Assembly: GCA_944376655.1 (NCBI GenBank) | Contig: CALWDJ010000017.1 | Span: 1-45,371 of the forward strand | DNA: 45,371 bases | Reading direction: 5' to 3' | DNA from: an uncultured Clostridia bacterium | GTDB taxonomy: Bacteria > Bacillota > Clostridia > Oscillospirales > Acutalibacteraceae | Part shown: piece by piece, positions 23,544-32,200 of the stretch | How the letters are laid out: each line of letters opens with the position of its first letter | Position numbering within the stretch: the stretch's first letter is position 1 | Made by a program: the position numbers and the translations under genes | The notes under the pieces: generated by a model | What the model was told of the DNA's origin: nothing | The model's input: the letters and a program-made list of their open reading frames with translations, nothing else | Databases searched by the model: none

Positions 23544-25025
23544 ATGAGTTACAGTGTTTTGAAAAGCGGAACGGACATAAGGGGAGTCGCGAGCCCTCTG
23601 GGCGGCAGAGAGGTCAACCTCACGCCCGAAGCGGTGTATGATATAACCGCGGCGTTCGCGGTATGGTACATAAATAAGTACGAAAAGGATCCGTCAGAGC
23701 TTCGGGTCTCGGTGGGACACGATTCGAGGATAACGGGCGAGGCGATAGCCGGGAAGGTCAAAGCCGCTCTTACTGACGCGGGCATAACGGTGCTTGACTG
23801 CGGACTTGCCTCAACGCCGGCGATGTTTATGACAACGGTTGATCTTAAATCTGACGCCGCCGTACAGATAACCGCCAGCCACCACCCGTTTGACCGCAAC
23901 GGCCTTAAATTCTTTACACCCGAGGGCGGACTTGACTCGCCCGACATTTCCGAAATAACCGCACTCGCTGATAACGGCGAAACTGTGGTGAATGACCGGA
24001 AAGGCGAGGTTATCCCGACCGACTATATGACTTTGTACGCTGCGAGGCTCAGAAAGCTGATATGTGATTCAGTGGGTAAAACCGAAGAGGAACAGCCGCT
24101 TAAAGGGTATAAAATTATTGTGGACGCCGGAAACGGCGCCGGCGGATTTTATGCCGGAGAGGTGCTGGCAAGGCTTGGCGCGGATATTACCGGAAGCCAG
24201 TTTTTGGAGCCTGACGGTATGTTTCCGAACCATATTCCGAACCCCGAAAACGAGGAAGCGATGAAGAGCATCTGCTCGGCGGTTAAGAAAAACGGCGCCG
24301 ACCTCGGAATTATTTTTGATACCGACGTTGACCGTGCCGGCTGCGTCGGAGCCGACGGCGAGGAAATCAACCGCAACCGCCTTATCGCTCTTGCGGCATA
24401 TATGGTGTCACAGGGGAAAAAGGGCGTTACCGTTGTCACCGACTCGGTTACGAGTGACGGGCTTAAAGAGTATATAGAGAACACGCTCGGCGGCGTGCAT
24501 TACCGCTACCGCAGGGGATACAAGAACGTGATAAACAAGGCGCAGGAGCTTTGCCGCGAGGGAACAGACTGCCCGCTTGCCATTGAGACCTCGGGCCACG
24601 CGGCATTAAGGGAAAACTATTTCCTTGACGACGGCGCGTATCTTGTCACCAAAATAGTAATAGAGCTCGCGCGAGGAAATGATATAGAAAAAATACTCGC
24701 TCCGCTTAAAATGCCGGCGGAGGAGCGCGAAATACGCTTCAATATTCTCGTTCCCGATTTCAAGGAGTACGGCGAAAGGGTAATAAAGGAGCTTGAGGCC
24801 TACGCTGCGCTGAAGCCGGAGTATAAAATCGCCGTTGATAACCGCGAGGGTATAAGGGTTTCAACCCCTCACGGATTTTTCCTTTTGAGATTAAGCGTGC
24901 ACGACCCGGTAATGCCTATGAATTTTGAAAGCAATGTAAAAGGCGGCATAAAGCGGGATATGGAGGATTTAAAGGAAATTTTCAGCCGCTTTGACGGGCT
25001 CGATACAAGCCCGCTTAATGCATAA
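23544..25025 (+). CDS. Phosphomannomutase/phosphoglucomutase
   Basis: A 493-residue alpha-D-phosphohexomutase that moves phosphate between C1 and C6 of glucose or mannose. Landmarks are the phospho-serine loop TASHHPFDRNG with Ser112, the magnesium loop DTDVDRAG (Asp259, Asp261, Asp263), the sugar-specificity loop ETSGHA and the C-terminal phosphate site GIRVSTPHGFFLLRLS. It is longer than bacterial ManB-type enzymes and resembles the clostridial PMM/PGM group. It would feed nucleotide-sugar synthesis for wall polymers. ACAGGAG precedes ATG 23544. Confidence 0.93.
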   Translation: MSYSVLKSGTDIRGVASPLGGREVNLTPEAVYDITAAFAVWYINKYEKDPSELRVSVGHDSRITGEAIAGKVKAALTDAGITVLDCGLASTPAMFMTTVDLKSDAAVQITASHHPFDRNGLKFFTPEGGLDSPDISEITALADNGETVVNDRKGEVIPTDYMTLYAARLRKLICDSVGKTEEEQPLKGYKIIVDAGNGAGGFYAGEVLARLGADITGSQFLEPDGMFPNHIPNPENEEAMKSICSAVKKNGADLGIIFDTDVDRAGCVGADGEEINRNRLIALAAYMVSQGKKGVTVVTDSVTSDGLKEYIENTLGGVHYRYRRGYKNVINKAQELCREGTDCPLAIETSGHAALRENYFLDDGAYLVTKIVIELARGNDIEKILAPLKMPAEEREIRFNILVPDFKEYGERVIKELEAYAALKPEYKIAVDNREGIRVSTPHGFFLLRLSVHDPVMPMNFESNVKGGIKRDMEDLKEIFSRFDGLDTSPLNA

Positions 25026-25040
25026 TATTTCCGCTTTTGA

Positions 25041-25076
25041 GGCGGGAGCTGAACTTTAGTCCGGCTCCCGCCGTTT
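25041..25076. terminator. Hairpin between convergent genes
   Basis: Stem GGCGGGAGC / GCTCCCGCC (25041-25049, 25064-25072) with a 14-base loop. T-runs on both sides are short, so termination would be imperfect, but the position between two gene ends supports it. Confidence 0.6.
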
Positions 25077-25081
25077 CAGTG

Positions 25082-25906
25082 TCAGTCGGTATCCCGGCAG
25101 CCGCAGCCGCAGCCGTCGCTGATATCGCAGGGACGGGGCGGGAAGAAGTCGTCGGTCGGAAACTTGATTTTCCTGAACGCCTCGCAGGGCTGGTCGGTCG
25201 AGCAGTCGCACTGCTTTTCGGGAATACAGAAATCGTATACCGGTATCAGCATCTGTACGTTTCTTATAAGCTGAACTATCGTGAACAACCCGAGAGTAAC
25301 GTAGACGGTAGGGTCTCCGCTCTTAAGGTTGGTCATCACATTGCCGCCTATACAGTCGCTTATGCTCTTGGGTATGCAGCGCATATTCTCGTAGCAGTCG
25401 TGAATTTCGCCGATTCTCGCCGAGAGCGGCACCGGGTCAACCGCCTGAACAACGCATTTCGGCATATTCGAGCTTCTGCGTGTCAGGGTGTCGCAGTCTA
25501 TGCTGTCGGCGGTTTTGCTTGAGAATATCTTTACGTTTCCGTCGCTGCCGTAGAGTATCACCTTTTTGGAGAACGAGGATATACCCTTAATAGTCTGCGG
25601 GCAGGAATGGGGAGCGGTAAAGATGTCGAACTGCAAAAGGAAGAAGAAGGTAAGGTCGCAGGAATAGAATCCCTTGTTGAAGTTTACCGGCTCAACGTCG
25701 ATGAAAACATTAAGTACCTCTGCCGTGCGCAGACGGACGCTGATTGCTCCTGAAAGCAGCGCCTGGTCTTCGGGAAGGAAGAAGCAGCGCAGGTCTTCAA
25801 GACAGTCACGGTCGCAGCAGGAATCGTAAACTCTCCCTGCGTCAACGCATACGGCTTCCTTGAACTCGGCGTTTTCGGGCGGGCAGCCGTTTTTTAATTC
25901 TGCCAT
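25082..25906 (-). CDS. Conserved cysteine-rich protein of unknown function
   Basis: A 274-residue cytoplasmic protein with 21 cysteines, several in pairs or clusters: CC and CxxxC near residues 30-36, CxxxxxC near 170, CxCxxxxxC near 230-240, and a CGCGC tail. No signal peptide or membrane span. Central stretches such as AEVLNVFIDVEPVNFNKGFYSCDLTFFF suggest beta structure. I recall similar unnamed proteins in spore-forming Clostridia, but no domain name. High cysteine without export fits either metal binding or a crosslinked spore-coat protein. The upstream region shows a CATATTATG box resembling a sporulation (SigE/SigK) -10. RBS CAGGAGG is good. Confidence 0.65.
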   Translation of the reverse strand: MAELKNGCPPENAEFKEAVCVDAGRVYDSCCDRDCLEDLRCFFLPEDQALLSGAISVRLRTAEVLNVFIDVEPVNFNKGFYSCDLTFFFLLQFDIFTAPHSCPQTIKGISSFSKKVILYGSDGNVKIFSSKTADSIDCDTLTRRSSNMPKCVVQAVDPVPLSARIGEIHDCYENMRCIPKSISDCIGGNVMTNLKSGDPTVYVTLGLFTIVQLIRNVQMLIPVYDFCIPEKQCDCSTDQPCEAFRKIKFPTDDFFPPRPCDISDGCGCGCRDTD

Positions 25907-25925
25907 AATGTAGCCTCCTGTAAAT

Positions 25926-25950
25926 TTATTGAAGATACAAACTTCAATAA
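25926..25950 (-). promoter_or_regulatory. Leader hairpin/inverted repeat of the cysteine-rich gene
   Basis: Perfect 9-bp inverted repeat TTATTGAAG / CTTCAATAA with a 7-base spacer, 20-44 bases before the ATG and just after the putative -10 box. It could be an operator or a 5' stem that stabilises the messenger. Confidence 0.5.
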
Positions 25951-26000
25951 CATAATATGCCCATGTTCGGATTAGGTGAAAAAAATCGTTTATATTAAAA

Positions 26001-26045
26001 AAATAAAGGCTGAAATTCCTTAACAGAGGAATTTCGGCCTTTTTG
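26001..26045 (-). terminator. Terminator of the AI-2E family gene
   Basis: Stem AGGCTGAAATTCCT / AGGAATTTCGGCCT (26007-26020, 26027-26040) with one G-T pair and a 6-base loop. Read leftward it is followed by a T-rich run. The plus strand also has five T after it, but no rightward gene ends here. Confidence 0.8.
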
Positions 26046-26089
26046 AATCTGAAGAACGGTTTTCACACTTTGTCCTTTTTTTGCCGGAA

Positions 26090-27385
26090 TCAGGATTTTT
26101 GGTTTTCTGAAGAGTCTTTCCGCCTGTCTGCCTTAACGGCAGGTTTTTTCTTTTCCGAGGTCTCTTTTGCGGGCGGCTCCGGTACGGCTTCGGACGTCGC
26201 TTTTGCTGTCTGCGCCTGTCCGGACGCGCCGGCCGCGTCCGGCGCCGGGTGCCTTGCGGGCGAGCGGGCGGCTATCGCTTCCTTTAACAGCACGAAAATC
26301 ACGGCGCAGGTCGGAACCGCCATAAGAGCGCCGAGTATACCGCCGATATTGCCGCCGACAAGCACGGCGCACACCACTATCACGCCGGGAAGACCCACGG
26401 ACTTGCCTACAACCTTAGGATATATAAGCGAGCCTTCTATCTGCTGAATCACCACGAAGAAAACTATAAAGAGCAGCGCCTTTATCGGGCTTGTCATGAG
26501 AATCAAAAGGAAACCGATTATCACGCCTATTGTGGCTCCGACTATCGGCACAAGAGAGGTGATACATATAAGTATTGAGATGACCGGAGCGTTCGGGAAA
26601 CGGAAAATCGTCATTCCTATATAGAAAAGCAGACCGAGTATCACTGATTCTGTAAGCTGTCCCCCTATGAACTTCGAGAAAGAGTCATATGCCTGCGCGG
26701 CGACACGGTATATTTTCTGCGCCGCTTTTTTCGGAATAAAGGCGTCAATGCACCGGACGGTAAAGCCGCCTATGCGCTCCTTCTGGGCGAGGATATAAAC
26801 CGAAATCAGTATACTGAAAATAGTGTTGTAAACGCCGGACGCCAGCGATGTGGTAAGCGTCACCGCGCTGCCGAATATGGCTTCTGAATAGCCCATCACA
26901 TAATCCTTGAGCTTTTCTCCTGCCGCCGCCCAGTCTATTTCAATATTAGGCACATAATGCTGCGAAAGATTGAATTTCTCAAGCATATCCTCAATCCATA
27001 TGCGCGCGTCATTGGCGAAAGCGGGCAGCTTTTCCGCGAGCAGCAGGAAGGTTTCGGATATATCAGGCAGAATTACCCATATCAGCACGGTCAGCACGCC
27101 GAGCGCTATGAGATAGGTGAGCAGTATGCAGAGCGGACGCTTCGCCTTTCGGACAAAAGCGTACCTGCACCGCCCCATAAATCCGAAAACCCGTCTTTCC
27201 AGCGCGGACATAAGCACGTTAAGCACAAAGGCTATGCACAGTGCCGCTATGACGGGACGGAAAAATCCGAGAATTACGCCGAGCCGTACAAAAATATACT
27301 CAATATTCTGCACCGCCGTGAAAAATACCGAGCCGATAAAAATAATCAGCAGTATCTTTTTTATATTTTTTGAGTTAAGCTCCAT
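26090..27385 (-). CDS. AI-2E (PerM/TqsA) family transporter
   Basis: A 431-residue membrane protein with the AI-2E family plan: N-terminal helices (about 10-60), a helix pair (about 85-110), a soluble domain (about 115-175), then clustered C-terminal helices with ISILICITSLVPIVGATIG and GLPGVIVVCAVLVGGNIGGILGALMAVP. Members are known as the AI-2 exporter TqsA, sodium/proton antiporters and uncharacterised permeases. The substrate is not readable. The last 60 residues are a disordered Ala/Pro/Lys-rich tail, longer than usual. It is a single-gene unit with its own promoter and terminator. Confidence 0.88.
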   Translation of the reverse strand: MELNSKNIKKILLIIFIGSVFFTAVQNIEYIFVRLGVILGFFRPVIAALCIAFVLNVLMSALERRVFGFMGRCRYAFVRKAKRPLCILLTYLIALGVLTVLIWVILPDISETFLLLAEKLPAFANDARIWIEDMLEKFNLSQHYVPNIEIDWAAAGEKLKDYVMGYSEAIFGSAVTLTTSLASGVYNTIFSILISVYILAQKERIGGFTVRCIDAFIPKKAAQKIYRVAAQAYDSFSKFIGGQLTESVILGLLFYIGMTIFRFPNAPVISILICITSLVPIVGATIGVIIGFLLILMTSPIKALLFIVFFVVIQQIEGSLIYPKVVGKSVGLPGVIVVCAVLVGGNIGGILGALMAVPTCAVIFVLLKEAIAARSPARHPAPDAAGASGQAQTAKATSEAVPEPPAKETSEKKKPAVKADRRKDSSENQKS

Positions 27386-27417
27386 ATATTTCCCCGATTT
27401 TACTGTATTTTATAATA

Positions 27418-27446
27418 ATTATATCCTTTTTTATCCGCCGTGTAAA
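27418..27446 (-). promoter_or_regulatory. SigA-type promoter of the AI-2E family gene
   Basis: On the minus strand: TTTACA (27441-27446), 17 bases, TATAAT (27418-27423). It starts right after the ECF operon terminator. Confidence 0.7.
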
Positions 27447-27450
27447 GAGG

Positions 27451-27569
27451 AAAAAAGCGGCGGCCGCAAAAAGGCCGCCACTCAGTCTGTAAATAAACCT
27501 GAAACTGGATTTTTCTGCGGCGAAAAGCCGCGGTTGGATTTTCCGGCGACAGGTGCGTCGGAAAATCAG
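27451..27569 (-). terminator. Terminator and 3' hairpins of the ECF transporter operon
   Basis: Read leftward: a stem GATTTTCCG / CGGAAAATC overlapping the stop codon (27537-27545, 27559-27567), a second GCGGC / GCCGC hairpin (27517-27531), then the terminator proper GGCGGCC / GGCCGCC (27459-27465, 27473-27479) followed by GCTTTTTT. The first two probably shape the 3' untranslated region. Confidence 0.75.
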
Positions 27570-28288
27570 GCGAAAAGCCCGTATTTTGTTTTTACCCGGC
27601 AGAGAATTTTCAGTATCGGCTTTGCGCCGATGAGCAAAAATACAAAGGTTGCCGCCGCGTGCACCAGATCCATCGGCAGTCCCGCGGCGTATGCCGCCAG
27701 CAGCGCCTGCGGCGTTATTTCACCGGCGGCTATAAGCAGCGAGCCGGGGTTTACTGTTCCGCCGTATATGATAAGCGTCGCCGCCGCACCGTAAAGCGCG
27801 GGTATCACCGAAAGGGCGCGGCGCGGCACATAGTCACGCCTGAATATCAGACCGGAAATCAGACCCGTAAGCCCCAGCGCGAACATCTGCCACGGCGTCC
27901 ACGGACCCTGACCGAAATAAAAGTTCGAGACAAAGGCGGTAACAGCTCCGGTCAGAAAGCCGGTCTGCCCCCCGAAGGCTATGCCGGAGAGTATCACGAC
28001 GGCGGTCATCGGCTTGAACTGCGGCAGCCAGAAAAACGCCAGCCTGCCGCCTATCGCCACGGCGCACATCACCGCTATTATAACAAGCTCGCGCGGCTGC
28101 GGCTTTCTGCTTTCAAACGCCGCGAAAAAGGGCAGCATAAGATAAAGTATTATAAGCAGGCTTATTATGTAATATTTACGGCTGCCCGGGAAAAATTGGC
28201 CCGCCGCTATCGTGAGCGGAATGAGCAGAACTGCCGCGGCAGTGCTTATTACCGCGCCCCGTCCGTGTTTTCCTTTTGTTTCCTGCAA
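27566..28288 (-). CDS. ECF transporter substrate-binding (S) component
   Basis: A 240-residue protein with about six membrane helices, typical of an ECF S component. The block VMCAVAIGGRLAFFWLPQFK, then GFLTGAVTAFVSNFYFGQGPWTPWQMF, is characteristic of a clostridial group that I associate with corrinoid (CbrT-type) transport. Its gene overlaps the ATPase gene by 40 bases and shares the operon with EcfT and a DUF4430 lipoprotein. Because DUF4430 resembles the cobalamin-binding beta domain of transcobalamin and corrinoid proteins surround the operon, a corrinoid substrate is the best inference. No riboswitch is visible in front of this operon. Confidence 0.78.
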   Translation of the reverse strand: MQETKGKHGRGAVISTAAAVLLIPLTIAAGQFFPGSRKYYIISLLIILYLMLPFFAAFESRKPQPRELVIIAVMCAVAIGGRLAFFWLPQFKPMTAVVILSGIAFGGQTGFLTGAVTAFVSNFYFGQGPWTPWQMFALGLTGLISGLIFRRDYVPRRALSVIPALYGAAATLIIYGGTVNPGSLLIAAGEITPQALLAAYAAGLPMDLVHAAATFVFLLIGAKPILKILCRVKTKYGLFA

Positions 28289-29913
28289 AGATATACCACC
28301 TCGTCATTAGTGACCGCATTTTTAAAGAACCTGCGGGATATTCTGTTGGCCGCTGTCGTGTAAAAGCTGTTGCCGGCGAAAAATTCCCTCGCCTCGCCGC
28401 AGGCGGCGGCGGAGCCGGCGAAAACAAGGGCGCATATGTCGGCGTATTCTGCACAGAACTCAATATCGTGCGATACGGCTATCACTGTGGCGCCGTCTGA
28501 GCAAAGACTTTTAAGTATGTCCGCGAGCTCCTTTTTATACGCCGCGTCAAGTCCTTTTGTCGGTTCGTCAAGCAGAAGAATTTTCGGCTTTGTCATTATA
28601 AGCGCCGCGAGCGCCGCCCGCTGGCGCTCTCCTCCGCTTAAATCATAGGGGTGACGCTCAAGGAATTCACCGCAGCCGGTAATCCGCGCGGTTTTTTCCA
28701 TATCCTCAGCCGTAACACCGTGCGCTTTAGCCGCGGTCTCAAGCTCTTCCCTTACCGAGTTCGCGGTAAAAAGCGACATCGGGTTCTGCGGAAGCAGAGC
28801 CACCGTCTTCGGATATAGCTCGCTTTCCTTATATTTTTCTATTTTTTTACCAAACAGCCTTACGCTGCCGCGGTAGGGGGTGTTAAGCCCCGCCATAAGC
28901 GACAGCATGGTGGATTTTCCGGCGCCGTTCGCGCCTACCACGGCGAAAAAGCTGCCTTTCGGGACCGTAAGGTTAAGGTCTCTTAAAATATCGGGAGAGC
29001 TTTTCTCATATCTGAACCAGACGTCCTTAAGCTCTGCCGCCGGTTCGCTTTCGGGAAAGGGCTCGCGCTTGATTTCGCCGCCGCAGGTTACCACGCGGCT
29101 CAGGTATTCTATACCGTCCCTTACCGAAACCGGACATCTGCCGCCCAAATCAAGCGCCGAATATATACGCATAGCGGCCGGCATTGCCTCATACATACGG
29201 CTTCCGCTGCTTTTAAGAAGCTCTCCTACTTCCTGCGGAGAACCGTCGGCGGTCAGTCTTCCGTCTTCCATAACCGCCATACGGTCGGTATAGGGCAGTA
29301 TCTCCTCAAGACGGTGCTCTGAAAGTATAACCGTCGTGGCAAGCTCGCGGTTTATCCTTACAAGGGTCGAGAGAAAATCCGCCGCCGCTATCGGGTCAAG
29401 CTGCGCGGTCGGCTCGTCCAGCACCAGCACCTCGGGCGAGGTCGCCATTACCGAGGCGAGGTTTAAAAGCTGCTTTTGTCCGCCCGAGAGCGTGGAAATG
29501 TCACGCTCAAACCATTCGGTTATGCCGAAAAAGCTCGCCATTTCCGCCACTCTGCGGCGTATCACGCTGTTTTCAAAGCCAAGGCTTTCAAGGCTGAACG
29601 CCAGCTCGTGCCATACCTTGTCGGTCACTATCTGGCTGTCCGGGTCCTGAAACACAAAGCCGATTTCCTCGGCGAGCACCCTTTCGGCGGTTTTCTCAAG
29701 CGGGGTATTCTTGTAAAGCAGACTTCCGCTTCTTTCCCCGTGAGGGGTAACTGCCGGCTTGAAGTGGCGCAGCAGGGTGGTTTTTCCGCAGCCGGACGGA
29801 CCGCACAGCACAAGAAAATCCCCTCTCTTTACCGAAAGGGAAACGCTGTCCAGCGCTTTCCGCTTTTCACCGGGATACGCAAAGCTCAAATCCTTGATTT
29901 CAAATAGGACCAT
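28249..29913 (-). CDS. ecfA: ECF transporter ATPase, fused EcfA-EcfA'
   Basis: A 554-residue double ATPase. The first domain (about 1-250) has GPSGCGKTT, LSGGQKQ and VLDEPTAQLD; the second (about 295-530) has GANGAGKST, LSGGERQ and LLDEPTKGLD. Each ends in a switch His (SEHR, VSHD). Fusion of the two ECF ATPases is normal in this class of transporter. It binds EcfT and the S component and powers vitamin uptake. ATG 29913 is chosen for GGAGG upstream; the longer start at 29934 lacks it. It overlaps both neighbours, giving a tightly coupled operon. Confidence 0.92.
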   Translation of the reverse strand: MVLFEIKDLSFAYPGEKRKALDSVSLSVKRGDFLVLCGPSGCGKTTLLRHFKPAVTPHGERSGSLLYKNTPLEKTAERVLAEEIGFVFQDPDSQIVTDKVWHELAFSLESLGFENSVIRRRVAEMASFFGITEWFERDISTLSGGQKQLLNLASVMATSPEVLVLDEPTAQLDPIAAADFLSTLVRINRELATTVILSEHRLEEILPYTDRMAVMEDGRLTADGSPQEVGELLKSSGSRMYEAMPAAMRIYSALDLGGRCPVSVRDGIEYLSRVVTCGGEIKREPFPESEPAAELKDVWFRYEKSSPDILRDLNLTVPKGSFFAVVGANGAGKSTMLSLMAGLNTPYRGSVRLFGKKIEKYKESELYPKTVALLPQNPMSLFTANSVREELETAAKAHGVTAEDMEKTARITGCGEFLERHPYDLSGGERQRAALAALIMTKPKILLLDEPTKGLDAAYKKELADILKSLCSDGATVIAVSHDIEFCAEYADICALVFAGSAAACGEAREFFAGNSFYTTAANRISRRFFKNAVTNDEVVYLCRKQKENTDGAR

Positions 29914-30767
29914 TTTATTTCCTCCGTAACACACAGCGCCGCCGGAATATTCAGAAGCGCCGCGTAAAGGGTATAGGTTATTACGGCGTAAGGGCCGGTT
30001 TTAATGCCCGAAAAAAGCGGAAAATATGCGCTCCTCACGGCGCCTGTACCGGCTGCCGCCGCGGCGGCAGCGGTAAGTACGAGCATTACGGCAAGCACCG
30101 CGCCGTCTCTTGCCGTGAACCTGAAGCGTGAAAACGCCGTTCTGCCCGGCAGACCGTAGCCGCGGCATTTCATCGAGTCCGTCGTATCCGCCGCGTCCTC
30201 AAAGCTGCGCAGCAGCAGCGCGTATATCACCGTAAGGCCTCTTTTTATCCTGCCGTAAAGACCTGCCGGAGTTCCGTACGACAGGCGCTGTGCCTCATTT
30301 ATCTGTCTCGCCTTTGCCGCGACCTGCGGCACAAAGCGCAGTATCATCGAAAAAAGCAGCGAAAGTGAGGGTGAGACCTTAGCGAACAGGAACATAATCT
30401 TTTCCGATGTCATAATCCTACTGAAGCAGGCGAACCAGATTATAACGGTCATAAGCACAGTGCCCGAAACAGCTCCGTATATAACCGATTCAAGGGTTAT
30501 CGGGTTGCCGTTTAAATAAAGCAGCACCGTCGCCCCCTCGTGATTGAAGGCGGTGTTGACCGCCGCCGCCGCGGCTACCGCCGGAACCGAAAAAAGCAGG
30601 TAGCGTACAGCTTTTCTGCCGCTTATCACAAAAAGCAGAAGCAGCGCCGAAAAAAACGACACCGCGAGCATGACCGGCGAGGAGGAGATCATCGAAAAAG
30701 CAATGCAGACCGCGAAGAAAACAAAGCTCACCCACGGGTGCAGTGTGTCAAACGCCCTGCCCATCAT
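29886..30767 (-). CDS. ecfT: ECF transporter transmembrane (T) component
   Basis: A 293-residue EcfT with N-terminal and C-terminal membrane helices and the cytoplasmic coupling helices in the middle. The coupling motif with Arg-Gly is visible in TTDSMKCRGYGLPGR (about 195-209). It joins the ATPases to the S component. The gene overlaps the lipoprotein gene by four bases and the ATPase gene by 28, so all four proteins are made from one transcript. Dedicated (group I style) use with the neighbouring S component is likely. Confidence 0.88.
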   Translation of the reverse strand: MMGRAFDTLHPWVSFVFFAVCIAFSMISSSPVMLAVSFFSALLLLFVISGRKAVRYLLFSVPAVAAAAAVNTAFNHEGATVLLYLNGNPITLESVIYGAVSGTVLMTVIIWFACFSRIMTSEKIMFLFAKVSPSLSLLFSMILRFVPQVAAKARQINEAQRLSYGTPAGLYGRIKRGLTVIYALLLRSFEDAADTTDSMKCRGYGLPGRTAFSRFRFTARDGAVLAVMLVLTAAAAAAAGTGAVRSAYFPLFSGIKTGPYAVITYTLYAALLNIPAALCVTEEIKWSYLKSRI

Positions 30768-31276
30768 TCCTCACCGTAAATATTGCCTATGTCCTGCCCC
30801 AATTCGCAGGTGTAAAGCACACGTACCTCGTCCCCGTCATTCAGCTTTACGGCGTTTGCCCCCACCGTCGGGAACTCGCCGTTTACGCTGAACATCCAGC
30901 CCGAAAGCTCGCCGCAGTCAAACGCGTAAAGATTGGCTACACCTTCTATATACTTGCTGTCATACGCCGGAGTTGAATTGAATTCCATATGTATGCCCTT
31001 TTTTCGGGTTATGTCGGCAAGCAGGTCGAAAACCGTGTCGCCCTCCTCTATCGCCGCCTCGCATTCGGGCAGTATCACGCCGTCAGGCGGGATAATATCC
31101 TTTTTGTCGGGGTCGAGCATATCCATATTGTCAAGCACCGTTTTGCATTCTATCGTCACCGTGCAGGACGCCTGTCCTTCTTCGGGTGTCATGTCAGAGG
31201 AAACCTCACCCGGCAGCTCAACGCTGCAGCCGCAGAGAACAAAAAGCACCGCGATAAGCGGCAGGAGCCTTTTCAT
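30764..31276 (-). CDS. DUF4430 lipoprotein of the ECF operon
   Basis: A 170-residue lipoprotein. The signal peptide ends in a lipobox LCGC with acceptor Cys17. After an acidic linker, the DUF4430 domain (about 75-165) shows the hallmark SGWMFSVNGEFPTVGANAVKLNDGDEV and a final LYTCELGQDIG. DUF4430 resembles the beta domain of transcobalamin and intrinsic factor, which caps cobalamin. As first gene of an ECF operon it is a likely surface binding partner handing ligand to the S component, an unusual feature because ECF transporters normally need no separate binding protein. Promoter TTGACC-17-TAAAAT lies upstream. Confidence 0.83.
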   Translation of the reverse strand: MKRLLPLIAVLFVLCGCSVELPGEVSSDMTPEEGQASCTVTIECKTVLDNMDMLDPDKKDIIPPDGVILPECEAAIEEGDTVFDLLADITRKKGIHMEFNSTPAYDSKYIEGVANLYAFDCGELSGWMFSVNGEFPTVGANAVKLNDGDEVRVLYTCELGQDIGNIYGEE

Positions 31277-31312
31277 ATTTTATATACCTCTTTCATATCG
31301 CATTACCTTAAT

Positions 31313-31341
31313 ATTTTAACCGAGTAATGCCGCAAGGTCAA
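31313..31341 (-). promoter_or_regulatory. SigA-type promoter of the ECF operon
   Basis: On the minus strand: TTGACC (31336-31341), 17 bases, TAAAAT (31313-31318). GAGG lies before ATG 31276. No riboswitch-like sequence (no B12 box) is seen in the short leader. Confidence 0.7.
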
Positions 31342-31422
31342 GCACCCTGCCGCCATTGAATTAAATTATTATAAAAAATAAAATAAATTTATAATCCCGC
31401 CGTAATTTCCGAAAAATATTTC

Positions 31423-31458
31423 AAAAAAGCGTTAATTTTTAATAGAAAAAACGCTTTT
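31423..31458. other. AT-rich inverted repeat in the divergent intergenic region
   Basis: Arms AAAAGCGTT (31425-31433) and AACGCTTTT (31450-31458) around a 16-base spacer, between the divergent ECF and DUF2284 transcription units. It could be a leftward terminator (followed by T on the minus strand) or an operator. Confidence 0.45.
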
Positions 31459-31520
31459 ATGAGTGCTAAAATTCAAATAAGGTACAAATTTTCTTTGCTG
31501 AGAAAAGGAAGGGTGCGGAT

Positions 31521-32072
31521 ATGGATAAAAAAGAAGAGTTTGTCAGCCGTATAACTGAGGAATACGGGGTAAACTGCGGCATCTGCGATGTAGATAAAAA
31601 GATTTTTCATTCCGAGCTGCGAGGGGCGTGCGAGGTGAATACTTGCGGAAATTTCGGTAAGTGCTATACCTGCCCGCCTTTTACGGGGGAGGCTGAGGAG
31701 TGCATAGAAAAAGCCTCATCATATAAAACGGTTATAGTCTATCAGAAAATTTACCCGCTTGAGGACAGCTATGATTTTTACGGCATGGTCGAGGCGGGCA
31801 AGGAATTTTACTCGGTTATACAGGAGGTCTCGGCGCTCGCGAAAGAAATGTTCAGGTCTCCCTTTGTTTTGGGCGCGGGAGGCTGCCGGCTGTGCGAAAG
31901 CTGCGCAGCGAAAACCGGCGAGCCCTGCCGGCATCCGGATAAAACCGTGGCGTCGCTTGAATCCTACTGTATTCAGGTGTCAGAGCTGGCCGCGCTCGCC
32001 GGAATGAAGTACATAAACGGGCAGAATACGGTGACGTATTTCGGCGGTATTTTTTTAGGTGAAGAGGAATAA
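31521..32072 (+). CDS. DUF2284 metal-binding protein
   Basis: A 183-residue protein of the DUF2284 family (predicted metal-binding). Cysteine motifs fit: ACEVNTCGNFGKCYTCPPFTG near residues 31-52 and CRLCESCAAKTGEPCRHP near 118-136. The family occurs in anaerobes and is often near corrinoid or methyl transfer genes; its biochemical role is not established. GGAAGGG precedes the ATG. It is the first gene of the rightward corrinoid-related group and stands alone, 128 bases before the corrinoid protein. Confidence 0.85.
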   Translation: MDKKEEFVSRITEEYGVNCGICDVDKKIFHSELRGACEVNTCGNFGKCYTCPPFTGEAEECIEKASSYKTVIVYQKIYPLEDSYDFYGMVEAGKEFYSVIQEVSALAKEMFRSPFVLGAGGCRLCESCAAKTGEPCRHPDKTVASLESYCIQVSELAALAGMKYINGQNTVTYFGGIFLGEEE

Positions 32073-32200
32073 AAGGCGGATGAAAAATACGGCGGATTAA
32101 AATAAAATACCAAAAACCAATATTTTTTGCAATATTTTTGAGCTTTTATCTGTTAAAATCAAAATCAAAATAAAGAAACTGATGAAAAGGAGTAATACAT

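Noticed and set aside
27659-28363. A 234-codon plus-strand frame.
   Set aside because: It is antisense to the ECF S component and ATPase; low-complexity charged composition marks it as a shadow.
31277-31520. Searched for a second cobalamin riboswitch in front of the ECF operon.
   Set aside because: No B12 box on the minus strand and the leader from the mapped promoter is too short.
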